Part shown: positions 43,680 through 55,737 of the stretch, one piece after another
Position numbering within the stretch: position 1 is the stretch's first letter
Layout: every line of letters begins with the position of its first letter
NCBI RefSeq assembly: GCF_905475395.1
Contig: NC_058338.1
Location: forward strand, 47,279,935 to 47,343,934
Source: Chrysoperla carnea
Lineage: Eukaryota; Arthropoda; Insecta; Neuroptera; Chrysopidae
Reading direction: 5' to 3'
DNA: 64,000 bases
Position numbers and translations under genes: made by a program
Notes under the pieces: generated by a model
Databases searched by the model: none
Seen by the model: only the letters and a program-made list of their open reading frames with translations
Told to the model about the DNA's origin: nothing

Positions 43680-43830
43680 ATGTTTTCAAACATATTCGGA
43701 CGGCAAGCAGCGTTGGCAGGTATATCGAAAAAAAATTAACCTTAACCGCAGTCAAGTTTATTGGGAAACAAATATTCATTGGTGGTTTCAGAAATGGTGA
43801 AAATTATACCAATTGGACCATTGTTTGAGT
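43680..43830 (+). pseudogene. Possible decayed coding fragment
   Basis: An ATG at 43680 opens M-F-S-N-I-F-G-R-Q-A-A-L-A-G, followed by a possible donor (gtatat at 43720) and, after a run of A, a second protein-like stretch V-K-F-I-G-K-Q-I-F-I-G-G-F-R-N-G in another frame. The gap (about 31 bases) is too short for a normal intron, so a frameshifted relic or chance is more likely than a live gene. Product unknown. Confidence 0.2.
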
Positions 43831-45079
43831 AATTAAACATTAAAGTTTCGAAAATCCTAAAAAGTGCTTACTTCCCATCGTTTAGTTCCAAAATTACCAC
43901 TCCGTCGTATTTATTAATGGAAAAAGAAGGTCCAAATTGACTAAAAAGCTTATTTACCATACGGTACACGATAAAGATTCTTGCATCGAAATACGTGCTT
44001 TCTTCTAGAATATATCGAAAGTTTTACGAATAACTAATGAATATTTTTACTAGGTTTCATTTTTTTTATATGAGGAATTATTAAGTTGTAAAATTGAAAA
44101 GTAAATGCTTTTATTATCAATTTTACTTTTTTTGCGAAAATCTTTATTAAATGGATAAAAAGTAAACCACTGCTAATCAAAAACTACACTGACTTAATTT
44201 AGTATATCATTTGACCAGGACATCAAAAAAAATGTTCCAATTTACATTGTTTACAGTGTATATATTCTTAATGAAATCCTTTTTTATATAGCACACAAGA
44301 CTTCCATGTTAAAACCATTTGTTACAGTGTTTCAGTATTAATAATAATAATAATAATATATATATATATTTCTATATTATTTCTGTGTAAAATTTTTTGC
44401 AAAGATGTGTTTATGTTTGTTGGACGTATTCACTAGTTAAATACGCACAAAAAATGTATTTTCCTCAAATAATATACTACGCTATGTTAAGTGCACAATT
44501 TTGTATTCTACGTTTGCACAAATCCAATATTAAGTCACAAAAAATATTTTGTACCGTCTCGATCAATTTCTCTTTACTTTAATTTCTTTTAAATTTGTCT
44601 TATTTTTTTTTATATAAATTGACTACGGGTATCTAGAATTTTCAAATTATTGGTGCTTTAGTTCTCCAAATAAATTACTGAATAAGAATTTTCCGATTGT
44701 CCGTTTAGGAGCTAAATGTATATATATCTGATAAATATTGAAAGAACATTAATCTTAAAAAGTTAATTTAAACACACAATTCAAAAAATTAGATTCGTAA
44801 AATAATTTAATATTTTTTCAAGTATTATTTTTTATTTAGAGAAATTGATCAAAAAATGTTGAATGTTACTTCGGTGAAAAATTTGCTTTTTTTTTAGGAT
44901 AATATAATTTTGTTCTAATAAAGGCATCACAACCTTTGACTTCACACACATAAAAAACTTATGATGTATAAAGATATAGTAATAAATTTTTCGAGAAAAA
45001 AATCTCTCATTTGTCGAGTAAAATCAATGCACTAAACTAGGGAAAAATGAATAATAGTAGAGTGAAATTACGCCTTGTG

Positions 45080-47064
45080 TATGGATTAAAAGTTCGAAAA
45101 GTGAAACTTGGGGGTTTTTCTTTTCACATCAAAATAAGTATTTTTTGAAATTTTTTACTTTCCCGGAGTGGTGCAACATGTTTAAAAAACAAAATGGCGT
45201 CAAAAATGCAATTTTTTTCAGAAATTTTATCATTTTTATTTTATATTCGCAAAAGGAGACATCGGTGCATATCCAAATTTGGTAGGTTTGTAGTCCATGT
45301 TAAGAACTACTCCTCATAATTTTTTGGTGGGGTTTGGTCCCTTCCCCTCCCAGTTATATATATATGTATACATACATATAGTAAAACAGTTCATTTGACT
45401 ATAACTTGAAAAATATTCGATTGATTTTAATGAAACTAATATCAATAGTAGGTTTTATTACTTACAACTTTCGGTTAAAATTTTAGCGAAATCCGTTAAA
45501 TAGTTCGGCCAAAATTTCCAATTTAGGGAATTGTTTAAAATGGCTGCCATTTTATGCCATTTTGTCCTACGAGGTTAAATTTTTTTTTAAATTGTAGCAT
45601 TTTTAATTATCTTTCGATTTTATAATAAGTGGCTTACCCGTAAAATGACTCCTTGATCCATATTTTTGCGAAAAACGGAAAATTTAACACTTTCTGGAAA
45701 TAATTGTTTGGGGGGTGTATGGACTGGCTTTGGGGGGTGGTTTTTGCTTTGGCATGAGAAAACTATTTTTAAAAGAGGTCTATATGGTTTAAAGCAAAAT
45801 TTTTAAGTTTTAACCCCCGCGCTGTTAGGGGGAAGGGGTGTATGGAATAAATGTATCTTAAAACATTTTAAAAAGAGGTCAAAATAGTTTAAAATGCTAA
45901 AGTAACCCAAAATTTTAGATGCTTTTATTAATATAGCACTTTTTACAACATCCACCCCTTCCCCTCCCGCTTTCATATTTTTTGCAAATTCAAAATTTTT
46001 ATGACGTATAAAAGGGTTTTTGGGGTCGCTGATCTCGAACTTTTGGCCCAAATAAGTACACCCCCTAAAAATATTACAATTGTTTTTGATAATCTATTGC
46101 AAAATTCGAGATCAGCGACCCCAAAAACCCCTTTGTACGTCATAAAAATTTTGAATTTGCAAAAAATATGAAAGCGGGAGGGGAAGGGGTGGATGTTGTA
46201 AAAAGTGCTATATTAATAAAAGCATCTAAAATTTTGGGTTACTTTAGCATTTTAAACTATTTTGACCTCTTTTTAAAATCTTTTAAGATACATTTATTCC
46301 ATACACCCCTTCCCCCTAACAGCGCGGGGGTTAAAACTTAAAAATTTTGCTTTAAACCATATAGACCTCTTTTAAAAATAGTTTTCTCATGCCAAAGCAA
46401 AAACCACCCCCCAAAGCCAGTCCATACACCCCCCAAACAATTATTTCCAGAAAGTGTTAAATTTTCCGTTTTTCGCAAAAATATGGATCAAGGAGTCATT
46501 TTACGGGTAAGCCACTTATTATAAAATCGAAAGATAATTAAAAATGCTACAATTTAAAAAAAAATTTAACCTCGTAGGACAAAATGGCATAAAATGGCAG
46601 CCATTTTAAACAATTCCCTAAATTGGAAATTTTGGCCGAACTATTTAACGGATTTCGCTAAAATTTTAACCGAAAGTTGTAAGTAATAAAACCTACTATT
46701 GATATTAGTTTCATTAAAATCAATCGAATATTTTTCAAGTTATAGTCAAAAGAACTGTTTTACTATATGTATGTATACATATATATATAACTGGGAGGGG
46801 AAGGGACGAAACCCCACCAAAAAATTATGAGGAGTAGTTCTTAACATGGACTACAAACCTACCAAATTTGGATATGCACCGATGTCTCCTTTTGCGAATA
46901 TAAAATAAAAATGATAAAATTTCTGAAAAAAATTGCATTTTTGACGCCATTTTGTTTTTTAAACATGTTGCACCACTCCGGGAAAGTAAAAAATTTCAAA
47001 AAATACTTATTTTGATGTGAAAAGAAAAACCCCCAAGTTTCACTGCTCGAACTTTTAATCCATA
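45080..47064. repeat. Giant near-perfect inverted repeat (foldback), 1.98 kb
   Basis: Left arm 45080-46045 and right arm 46100-47064 are reverse complements over about 965 bp. Reading both arms I count about eight differences (for example ttggtccc/ttcgtccc, gacgtataaa/gacgtacaaa, gttcgaaaag/gttcgagcag), so identity exceeds 99%. The spacer is 55 nt. The ends read TATGGATTAAAAGTTCGA and its complement; a TA on each side would fit a TA-targeting element, though it could also be part of the repeat. No protein is encoded; the open frame at 45803-46051 is arm sequence. A transcript across it would fold into a very long duplex. It is either a recently formed foldback transposon or a hairpin-RNA locus. 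A decayed relative lies at 18470-19390. Confidence 0.95.
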
Positions 47065-50000
47065 TAACAGCCTTTTTTTGCTTAGATTTACTCCAGTATA
47101 ATTTTCATCTATTTTGATTTACGTGCTTCACAAAATAGTGGTGAATTTAAAAAAAAGGTTTTTGTGTTTTCTCCTTCAACCTTCAATTAATTTTTAATAA
47201 ATTAATAAACTACTGTAAAGTAAATATTTCCTTTCTTTTTAATGATATGAGTTAAAAATTGAAAATAAAACAAAACAAAAATTTTTCAATTTTTCATTAA
47301 AAATTTATTACTAGATGTTTGCTCCTCTGAAAATGAAATCTTTTTTTTTTAAAGTACGCTACTTGTTTTGTGGTGCATTGTAATTTCTCGTGATAGTTCG
47401 TTTCAACTATAAATGATGGAAGTCCTTATTAAGATAAATGTATTTCATTTAAAGATTGGAAATTACGAAATCAAATATAAAAACTACGGACATTCTCGAC
47501 TAAATATTCATTGTTTTCGCTTCTGAAATGTGTATACGAACTATTAGGAGGCAAAAAATTATGCGTTATGTTTTTTAGTACAAAATAATTTATTTTCAAA
47601 TTTAATTCGTAAATTGTAGTTTGTTCAAAATATTAAACACATTTTACTTAAAGTTTAATTTAGATTAAATACTTTTTTCCATTTTATTTGATATTGCATT
47701 ATTAACGACCGTATCAACATTATCATCGTCGTCTTGAGTCCATTATATTATATTTATTATGTTTTGTCTTTTGCTTATTCTTGCACACAATAGGCTATTT
47801 ACAAAAGGGTAAATTTACAATTTACAATCAATAATTGTGCTTCTAACTTTTTGTATTTCATTAAATTTCTCGAATATCATTTATTTTAGACGAACGTAGA
47901 TATCGTTTTCAAATTTATGTCAATTGACCTTGCAGTGTTGTTCTGTGATCCGTCCTGTTTTATGCTAGATCCCTATTTAAAGCTTAAAAAGAGTTGTATT
48001 TTAATTGGCCTTTGTTACGATAATAGTAAACTTAAACTTCCCCCATTTTATGTCATTTATGACCAAAATAAACGCGAATTATATAATTTTTTTCATAGTA
48101 ACGTGGATGAAGAGAAATAAGTTTTTGGCGGAAAGGCAACAATAGACTGATTTTATATAAATTATAAAATTTCATGAATGTTTTAAAAAAAACAATAAAA
48201 AATTTCTTCTACTTACCAAAAACCAAGTACCTGTAATACAAAAACCTTTATGTTCTCCAATCCGTGAGAATTAACGAAGACTTTAATTTTCTTGGTCTGA
48301 TCAAATCATATCATTATTATAAAAGCCGTTTTCCGACCAACCTGCCAGCTGAAGAAAATGATGAATTAATTTTTAATTTAAATAAAAATTTTATAACTGT
48401 TTTTTTACAAATTTTTTTGAGAATATTTTATATTCTGAAACGACCACAATTTTATTCTTTAACGACCACAAAACCAAAGTGAAGTCAATTTATACAAATA
48501 ATAAAAATAATTTTTTACAATGAATTATTCGTAATTTCAAAAGTTTTCTATGCGTTAATTTAAATAAATACAGCTACAGATGCTGATTCGGAAAGTAACA
48601 GACGATTCAGAAATTAATTAATTAGATATGTTCATCTCGATTTTTTTAAATATCGCTCATCTAATATAATAATAATGGGCTACTAAAAAGTATGCAGCCT
48701 TGGAGTATACTGAATTTGCCACTTTCATTTACTTTGAAGGCCGTGAATTTGGAATTGTAAAGAAGATAAATGGGATGGCGAATTTTAGATTAAAGATGGG
48801 TATGTTATCATTGGTACATCGTGCTGACAAAGATTTTTTAATGCAAATCGATAATCTTGACGAAAGAACTTTTATACTAAAGGAATATGATTCCGCATAT
48901 TTGGTACCTTGAACCAGTGAACATGTGCTGGTTAATCTTTCTATTCAGGATCTATAAAATTCAGACAAAAATTCGTTAAATTGCAGCGGAAAAAAAATAA
49001 AGTTTGGGATTTCGATTCAGTGTACTCTCATAGAACTGATTGTGATACCTACTTTCGATTATTATATTTCAGCTCTTCATTTATTTTAAGGGACTGATAG
49101 TAGCTCATGTATTCATATATCTTGCATTACAGCCCATCACAATCCTAGGTACATGGAGCGCGACAATTGGTACACTTAAACTGAGCCATCACGGTTTGCT
49201 ACTGCTTACTACGTTTACGCGTCTTATTAACCAATCAGGTGGCGCCCTTATGTAATGGACAGTTTACTGGGATTAATTTCCGAACATTCTGAAATTGATT
49301 TATAATAAAAATAATTTAATCGCTGAATTGTCAGTATTATACTTTCCAAAACTGTTTTACATTAACATTGCAAATTATTCAATTATTTCACCACAATTTA
49401 CTTAATTTAAAGATTTATTAAATTATTTCTAGAGGTTTATAAAATCTGAAAACCAATCACTGTTGAGAAACAAAGAATCTCTTTAAAACATCTGTGATTG
49501 TTTAACAATTAACAACATTAAGTAATAATTTTATTCGATTTTTATTTTAATAATAATAATAAATATTGGACTTGAGAAAATAAATTTTTTCTAAAAAATA
49601 TAAAAATATTTTAGAGGTATTATGATTCCTAGATCGGTATCGTGTTGCAAAAATTTTCATATTTTGAAAAAGACATTGTTTATAAAACTATTTGTCGTTA
49701 CCTAAAAGACTCAAGAATAAATTTACAAATTAAACTAAATTAAATAAATAAAAATAAAATGCAAATAAACATTACCTTAAAAGAATAAAACGAAAATTAT
49801 CACAATTTAAATCAGCATTTTCTGCTCAATTAGTAAACCGTCAGACATAGCATTGAAAATTATTTAAAGTTATAACCGTAGTATTAGCCTTCTTTTAAAA
49901 ACAATTTTAGGTCATTAGTTTTTATAATTTTTTTGTTTTAGTCGTTACTAGTCTCCGACTTTTAAGAAACACGACATTAGTAGCCAATTCACAGTTCAAT

Positions 50001-53000
50001 GTTACTGAAAGCTCTTCCATGTTCATGTTATTAACTTAAGAAATTTAAAAGACAGAAGTATAGATATAAAACTTGCTGCAACGTCTCAAAATTGATTGGT
50101 ATCAATTTTGAAGAAATATGAACTTGAATTATGACTTTTTTGTTTATAATAAATTTGGAAATAAAACAAATTGCGTTGTTTTCGATTTAGCTAATTAGAG
50201 CGAAATAGGGAAAATATTTATGACTAAATTGATTACAGCTGAAAAAGGTATTGTTAATTTTAAAACAAACGTATTCCAAAAAACAAAAAGGATTCACATT
50301 ATTATTAAATAAAATTTTTCTAAAATCTATATTTCAGTATTCTAGAGTAAAAAATAATTGTTTATATATACTTTGGTAACTTTTTCTCCGATGAAGGATT
50401 ATTAAATGAGCTGATAATGCTAAGATTATTTATTTGTTTGAATACTTGTATGTTTCTTGTAATTATGCGATTAATTATCACTAATAAATCATAATTAATA
50501 CGTAACTATAATTTAAACTTGACAAATGTACTAAATTGTATCATTTCAATGTCAAAAAAGAAATCATGAAAGTTTTTGAGATACGATATAAAACCATAAA
50601 ATAGACAAGAGATTATATTTAATTTTTCATTTGTAATCGGCTACTTTTCATATATAAAAAAAAAAAATAGATTCAAATTTATAATAGATATTTGTAATTA
50701 AAAATAAATGGACCGTAGCAAAAAAAGATTAGTTTAAAAAAATCACGTGACTATAAATAAATAAACAAATTATTTAAAAAAAGATTATATTTGTAAATAA
50801 AAAATTATAACCCCCATATTTTATTTTATTTATAAATTTGTTCATTTTTCTGGGATTGATCAAAATTTTCAAATTGTTTTTCATATATTTGTACATACAT
50901 CTCTCCGAATTACTACGGAAATTATTGGAAATGACCAAAGAAAATATTTTTATTAAATGTTTTAAGCAAATAAAATAATTATTTATTTTATTTGACAAAA
51001 TTGTAAGCGCAGTGTTATTTTTTTATGTATAAAAAATAGTTCAAAAATTTTTTTAAGGAAAAGATTTTCGAAATTTTTAAAATCGTAAGAGTTAACAACA
51101 AAATTAACGTTACAACCCCGGATACTGTTCAAAAAGAAGCAGAGGCTACGTCGTGTATAAATCACGACGTAATCTCTAAAAGGAGTTACCATAAATAGTC
51201 ATATAAATAAGTATATCTTAATTTTATTCGTATTTGATGAGACACACCGGTTTTTTTCCGCCTATTTGTTGAGAAAAATATGGGCACACAACTATTTGTA
51301 ACTCCATCAAAACACAAAACGGATTATGTTACCAAAATAACAAAAAAAAAAAATCAAATCCAAAATATAATTTTACTAATTATAATAATTTTGTATTCGT
51401 TTAATTTATTTTACTGTGACAATCATCAACCTTCTTTAGAACAATGTTGTTATGGAACATTTTTGTAATAAAAAAAGCTTTTTGTACAATTTCGCAAATT
51501 TATTATTTAGTTAAGAATTTAGTATGACGTATAAAAAAATATAGATTTATTGTGAGAAATAAATAAAGTAAAATAATTGCATTTTGTGTATGTTTTGAAA
51601 AATTTTGCATTTCGAAAATTAAAAACAGTGGCCAATACATTAAAAATCGAAAAACATACGTTGTACAAAAATTTTCTTCAAAGTTATGATGAGAGCACGA
51701 GCACCATCAACCCAAATATTCACTCAACGCAAAATCCTTTAATAATGGAATTTGTAAATAAATATCTTCGATTTACAAGTAATTCTTTCTTTAAATTCAC
51801 TGAAACAACATGTCTATAAAGTCAAATACGAACGGTTTACATTAGCAAAATCGTTCATTTTCAAAAAATGAGTTAATCCAAAACTTTGGGTGATTGCTTT
51901 CGAGATATGTTTCTAATGATCCAAAGATGCGTTTTCTCAAAATTTTCGCTTTCGGTTGATCTTCATCTAGCAACATGAACTAAAAGAAGTGAAACTACAA
52001 AATATGCTAACCGTATCTTGCGCCCAGAGTAGAGACTTTTGTAGTCGTCTATTGACTTTTCTCAGTTAATAGTTTGCAAATTTCTTTGAAAAAAAATGTA
52101 GGTATAATTGAAATAATACCTTTTTTTCTCTCGGAATGACAGATTCATGAGAGTGAATGTTTTGGATTATGCACGTGTGATAACAGAATATAGTTAACCG
52201 TTAGGAAGAAGAATGTACACAGTACATACACAGTGAATGTACGTTTGTTTATAACACAACTGATTTCTGGAATCTACATTCAATGTTAGAAAGAGGCAAC
52301 ACTTACATTTGCAAGTGTTCGATTAGTAGACTCAAAGAATTAATGTAGTCGCTAAACTGATTGTCGCACAAACGGTGAATATACGTATGTTTATTGCAAG
52401 ATTCTTCGTAGAGACAACACACTTTTTTTCCAAATTGTTGGGCTGTTTTGAATGCTCGCTAATTCATTGTCAGTTTATCAGCAGTTTAATCGATATAAGA
52501 CAGACAGCAGTACAGCAATAAACTTGTTTTCTTTTTCACATAATTAATGCACATACAAACCTAAAACACCGATGAAGTATGACTACTTCTCCTTTTTTTA
52601 TCGTTAAAATAATTCTTATAAAGAAGGTAAAAGTGAATCTTTGATTTACTTTGTTTCCGAAGGCTTGGAAAGATATTACTGTAAATAGTTTTTGTTTTAG
52701 TTTTTAAATATCAGCAATATACCTATCTAATCTTAACCAACTTACACGAATTTTCCATATTTTGCCATAATTTTTCAAACATAAATAAAATGCATGGAAG
52801 GAGAATTTTAATTAAAAAAAAAGTAGCATTGTAGCATAAGATCTTAAAATACACCGCTTATTTTGTCAAAACCTAACAATTTTCATTCTAAATGAGGCTG
52901 ATATTTTAACAACAAAACAATGTTTTCAGTATAAGATTGTTGATACTGTAAAAATGATTGGCCTAAATTATGTTTTTATTTCTCTTAATTTTCCATTAAA

Positions 53001-53843
53001 CAAAATAATATTTATACGATTTATATTGCTGCTCTTCCATATACCGAGTCACTATAAATCATTGACTATTATACAATCAATAAACATAATATTTTACCGC
53101 ATAATTATTTATTTGATGTAAAAATAATGTTTGTGATGGCAAAGTAATTTGTAAAACAATGATTTGTATTATAAGTCATTGTATAACACTGATTGATTTA
53201 TAGGAACTCAGTATATATTATGTGTCTTAGGAGAATAAAATTAAATAACATTTAAAAAGAATTTATGCAATTTATAAAATATTTATATACATATTCATAT
53301 TTTTGTTTTCTTTGTTTTTTACTTGAAACTGTTTCATTTTTATTTTTCTTTTGGTTTCATAAACAAAATAGTATTTGATCAATATATTTAATAAAATAGG
53401 TGATATTGTGTTGTACATACGTGTAACTTAATAAAATGACATTTTTAGAATCATTTCTTGTCCATTTTTATTCAATTTTTGTTATTGTACCTAATATTAT
53501 GAAATTTGCTTATGATGAAATTCAATATTTTCAAATTGAATTTTATGCACCTGTGTTTGGCATCATAATTTTGAAAAATGATTAAATTAGTTGCTGAACA
53601 TTGTCGAATCTAAGTGCAAGGTGCAGAGTTGGACAAAGATAGAAGATATTTGTTATTATTTTTATCACATTAATAATAAATCATTTAGTCCGAAACAAAA
53701 GTGAATTATGCGTTTCATTTCTGGCTTCTCTTTTGTTTGACAGCGTATTTCTGTCGCCTAGCAGTCTATCTACTAGATAGTATAAGAATTTTTAACGATA
53801 TTATCATATTAGATTAATAGATTAATAAAGGAACCCAACTCAC
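47065..53843. other. Intergenic region, mostly unassigned
   Basis: AT-rich. Short plus-strand open frames at 47917-48120, 48264-48482, 48676-48912 and 51030-51197 look more protein-like than the surroundings but match no family I know. A slightly GC-richer block at about 49070-49265 is unassigned. From 51.8 to 53.8 kb I see nothing recognisable. Confidence 0.6.
47891..48912 (+). pseudogene. Possible decayed coding region, unknown family
   Basis: Three open stretches on the same strand within 1 kb. The first follows a plausible acceptor (tttattttag) at 47891 and runs to a stop at 48120, with S-C-I-L-I-G-L-C-Y-D-N and P-P-F-Y-V-I-Y-D-Q. The second covers 48264-48482. The third, 48676-48912, contains F-A-T-F-I-Y-F-E-G-R-E-F-G-I-V and R-T-F-I-L-K-E-Y-D-S-A-Y. 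Composition is mixed and not repetitive. There is no consistent splice structure and I recognise no domain, so relic or chance remain the alternatives. Confidence 0.22.
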
Positions 53844-53963
53844 CTAATTTTTTATTAGAGGCCCTCGATGAAGAATCTGGCACTTTTCCACCATATTTAA
53901 TTCTATCATGATTGGTTGGCACCAAATAATTATTTGTTATGATTGGTTTATTCACCACAATAC
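53844..53963 (-). other. Candidate orphan exon
   Basis: On the minus strand a 120-bp segment lies between an acceptor gatatttcag and a strong donor gtgagt. One frame (two leading bases, 39 codons, one trailing base) is open and reads I-V-V-N-K-P-I-I-T, then P-T-N-H-D-R-I-K-Y-G-G-K-V-P-D-S-S-S-R. I found no partner exons on this strand in the window, and an open frame this long is not rare enough by chance to be convincing. Confidence 0.3.
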
Positions 53964-54040
53964 CTGAAATATCGCTTATCTATTAAAAAAGTGGATGAGT
54001 GTCAGACTCTTATTCGAGGGCGCAGAGTCTCTAAGTTTAG

Positions 54041-54349
54041 ACCATGAAGCATATAGGCAGGAGAACGATCGCTATAGAAAATATTGTCCCCGAAATATGG
54101 ATAAAATAAGTGAGGCGCTGCGATCAATACGTAGTATCAATAAAAGCGGGCTGTTGTGCGCTAATTTCAAATGATATATCAATTTGTACATTATGCTAAC
54201 AACAACAGCTAACTTCACAGATACTACTTCTTGATGACAGCGCGGCTGGTGGCTTAAAAATGAACTATAAATTCGACAAATTTTTAAGGACAGGTACGCT
54301 AATGCTTTAGTACATAGCGATCTTTCTCCTGTTCTATAACCTTCATGGT
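54041..54349. mobile_element. MITE, family M1 copy 1
   Basis: About 309 bp bounded by inverted ends (accatgaagc ... gcttcatggt type, continuing aggagaacgatcgctat / atagcgatctttctcct). Lies 69 bases before a second copy in the same orientation. No transposase; the minus-strand open frame is incidental. Confidence 0.8.
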
Positions 54350-54418
54350 TTAGACGAAAGATTAGTGACATCTACATGTAAAAAATTAATTTTAAAATTA
54401 GCTGCTGGCTACACCTAT

Positions 54419-54724
54419 ACCATGAAGCTTATAAGAAGGAGAACGATCGCTATAGAAAATATTGTCCCCGAAATATGGATAAAATAAGTGAGGCGCTGCG
54501 ACCGCTAAGAAGTATCAATAAAGGCGGGCTGTTGTGCGCTAATTTGAAATGATATATCAATTTGTACATTATGCAACTAACTTCATCCACTTCGCAGATA
54601 CTACTTCTTGATGACAGCGCGGCTGGTGGCTTAAAAATTAACTATAAATTCTACAAATTTTCAGGGACAGGTGCGCTAATGCTTTAGTACATAGCGATCT
54701 TTCTCCTTCTTTATAAGCTTCATG
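54419..54724. mobile_element. MITE, family M1 copy 2
   Basis: About 306 bp; better-preserved inverted ends catgaagcttataagaagga and its complement near 54705-54724, continuing gaacgatcgctat. Interior nearly identical to copy 1 (cccgaaatatggataaaata, gatgacagcgcggctggtgg). Copy 2 ends about 200 bases before the start codon at 54921, so it may lie in the 5' regulatory region of that gene. Confidence 0.82.
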
Positions 54725-54920
54725 ACCTATACCTATACTATTACTATCTACGAGCCATAGATAAAAGATACCAAAGAGTGCATTATTTATGAACATCGAA
54801 CTGTATGCTATGAACAGTCTGAACTGAACCATGAACTGTCACTATGAATAAAATTATATAATAACCTCAAACACATAAAATTTATTTAATATACCTAGAT
54901 ATTATAATATATACTTAAAA

Positions 54921-55531
54921 ATGTCGTACCGATCGATAATTCGGTGTTTCTCACTACATAAGATATTATCCCAAAGACAACCTGGAATCACTTTCAGAGC
55001 TGGAAAACATTCAACTCCACCATCTAAAGGGGTAAGAATTGGTTAAATTAAATTTTTTGTTTAGTAATGAAAATATTACAATTTTCTATGTAGGGTGCGG
55101 CTGCTCCATCTCCATTACCTAAGGTATTAACTTTCTGATAGGGCTGCCAATTCTGATAGGTCTTCGGTTTTAAAAATAATCCTTTATAAATAAAAATTTA
55201 CTTTAATTTATATACAAAAAAGTATGATATTTTTTTATAATTAAAAATTACAAAATTGTATAATTTATTCTTCAAATTTACGAAAGGTAATATCCGGTTT
55301 TAGTGTATGATCTCCAGTTTTTTTCCAAATTTTGATTTGGCAGTCCTAATTTTTATAAATTTTATTGAAATCGTTTGGTAATTAATTTCTGCTTTGTAGA
55401 GTGCTGCACCATCTACTAAAGTAGTTCAAGCAGGTCCAGTTATTGAAGATTATATGTTACCTGCTCGATATCGTCGAGCACTTATTAGTGAAGATGAAAT
55501 TGAATACATCAATCGAGGTGGTCCCGCTTAA
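54921..55531 (+). CDS. Small, probably mitochondrial protein (90 aa), unrecognised
   Basis: Three exons join in frame: 54921-55031 (donor gtaaga), 55094-55123 (acceptor tctatgtag, donor gtatta) and 55400-55531 (acceptor gctttgtag), ending TAA at 55529-55531. All junctions are phase 0, with short introns (62 and 276 bp). The product starts M-S-Y-R-S-I-I-R-C-F-S-L-H-K, an arginine-rich, acid-free N-terminus typical of a mitochondrial import sequence. An Ala/Pro/Ser linker follows, then a compact C-terminus V-I-E-D-Y-M-L-P-A-R-Y-R-R-A-L-I-S then E-D-E-I-E-Y-I-N-R-G-G-P-A. No membrane segment or cysteine cluster. The size and shape suggest a respiratory-chain accessory or assembly subunit, but I cannot name it. 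I chose the ATG at 54921 because it opens the presequence and only AT-rich DNA lies upstream. Confidence 0.82.
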
Positions 55532-55626
55532 TTTGTGTTCTTGAAACGAGTGAAATTATTGATTTCAGATAGTATTACCAATATGTTTTGTTGCTTGATG
55601 TTATGATATGAGATTTTATTTATTGA

Positions 55627-55632
55627 AATAAA
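55627..55632 (+). terminator. Probable poly(A) signal of the 90-aa gene
   Basis: AATAAA 96 bases after the stop codon, a normal distance for a short insect 3' untranslated region, ahead of the foldback repeat at 55738. Confidence 0.6.
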
Positions 55633-55737
55633 TTTACGGTAAAAGTACATTAATGTAATTTTTTTATATTTTTCTCTTAATATTAAAAAAAGTAGCTAAT
55701 AAAATGTTGCAAATGTACGTCTTGATTATTGAATCGT

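Larger units (their letters stand above)
41805..45079. other. Intergenic region after Gprk1
   Basis: Contains the Gprk1 3' untranslated region, a 37-bp hairpin (42280-42316), a SINE (42555-42750), microsatellite-like AT and (ATA)n tracts, and a short protein-like relic near 43680-43830. No gene is supported with confidence. Confidence 0.7.

Noticed and set aside
45803..46051. 82-codon minus-strand open frame
   Set aside because: It lies entirely in the left arm of the giant inverted repeat and its sequence is repeat-derived.
51280..51819. Two plus-strand open frames (51280-51468 and 51577-51819)
   Set aside because: Short, lysine/asparagine/isoleucine-rich translations as expected from AT-rich noncoding DNA; no signal, domain or convincing splice sites.
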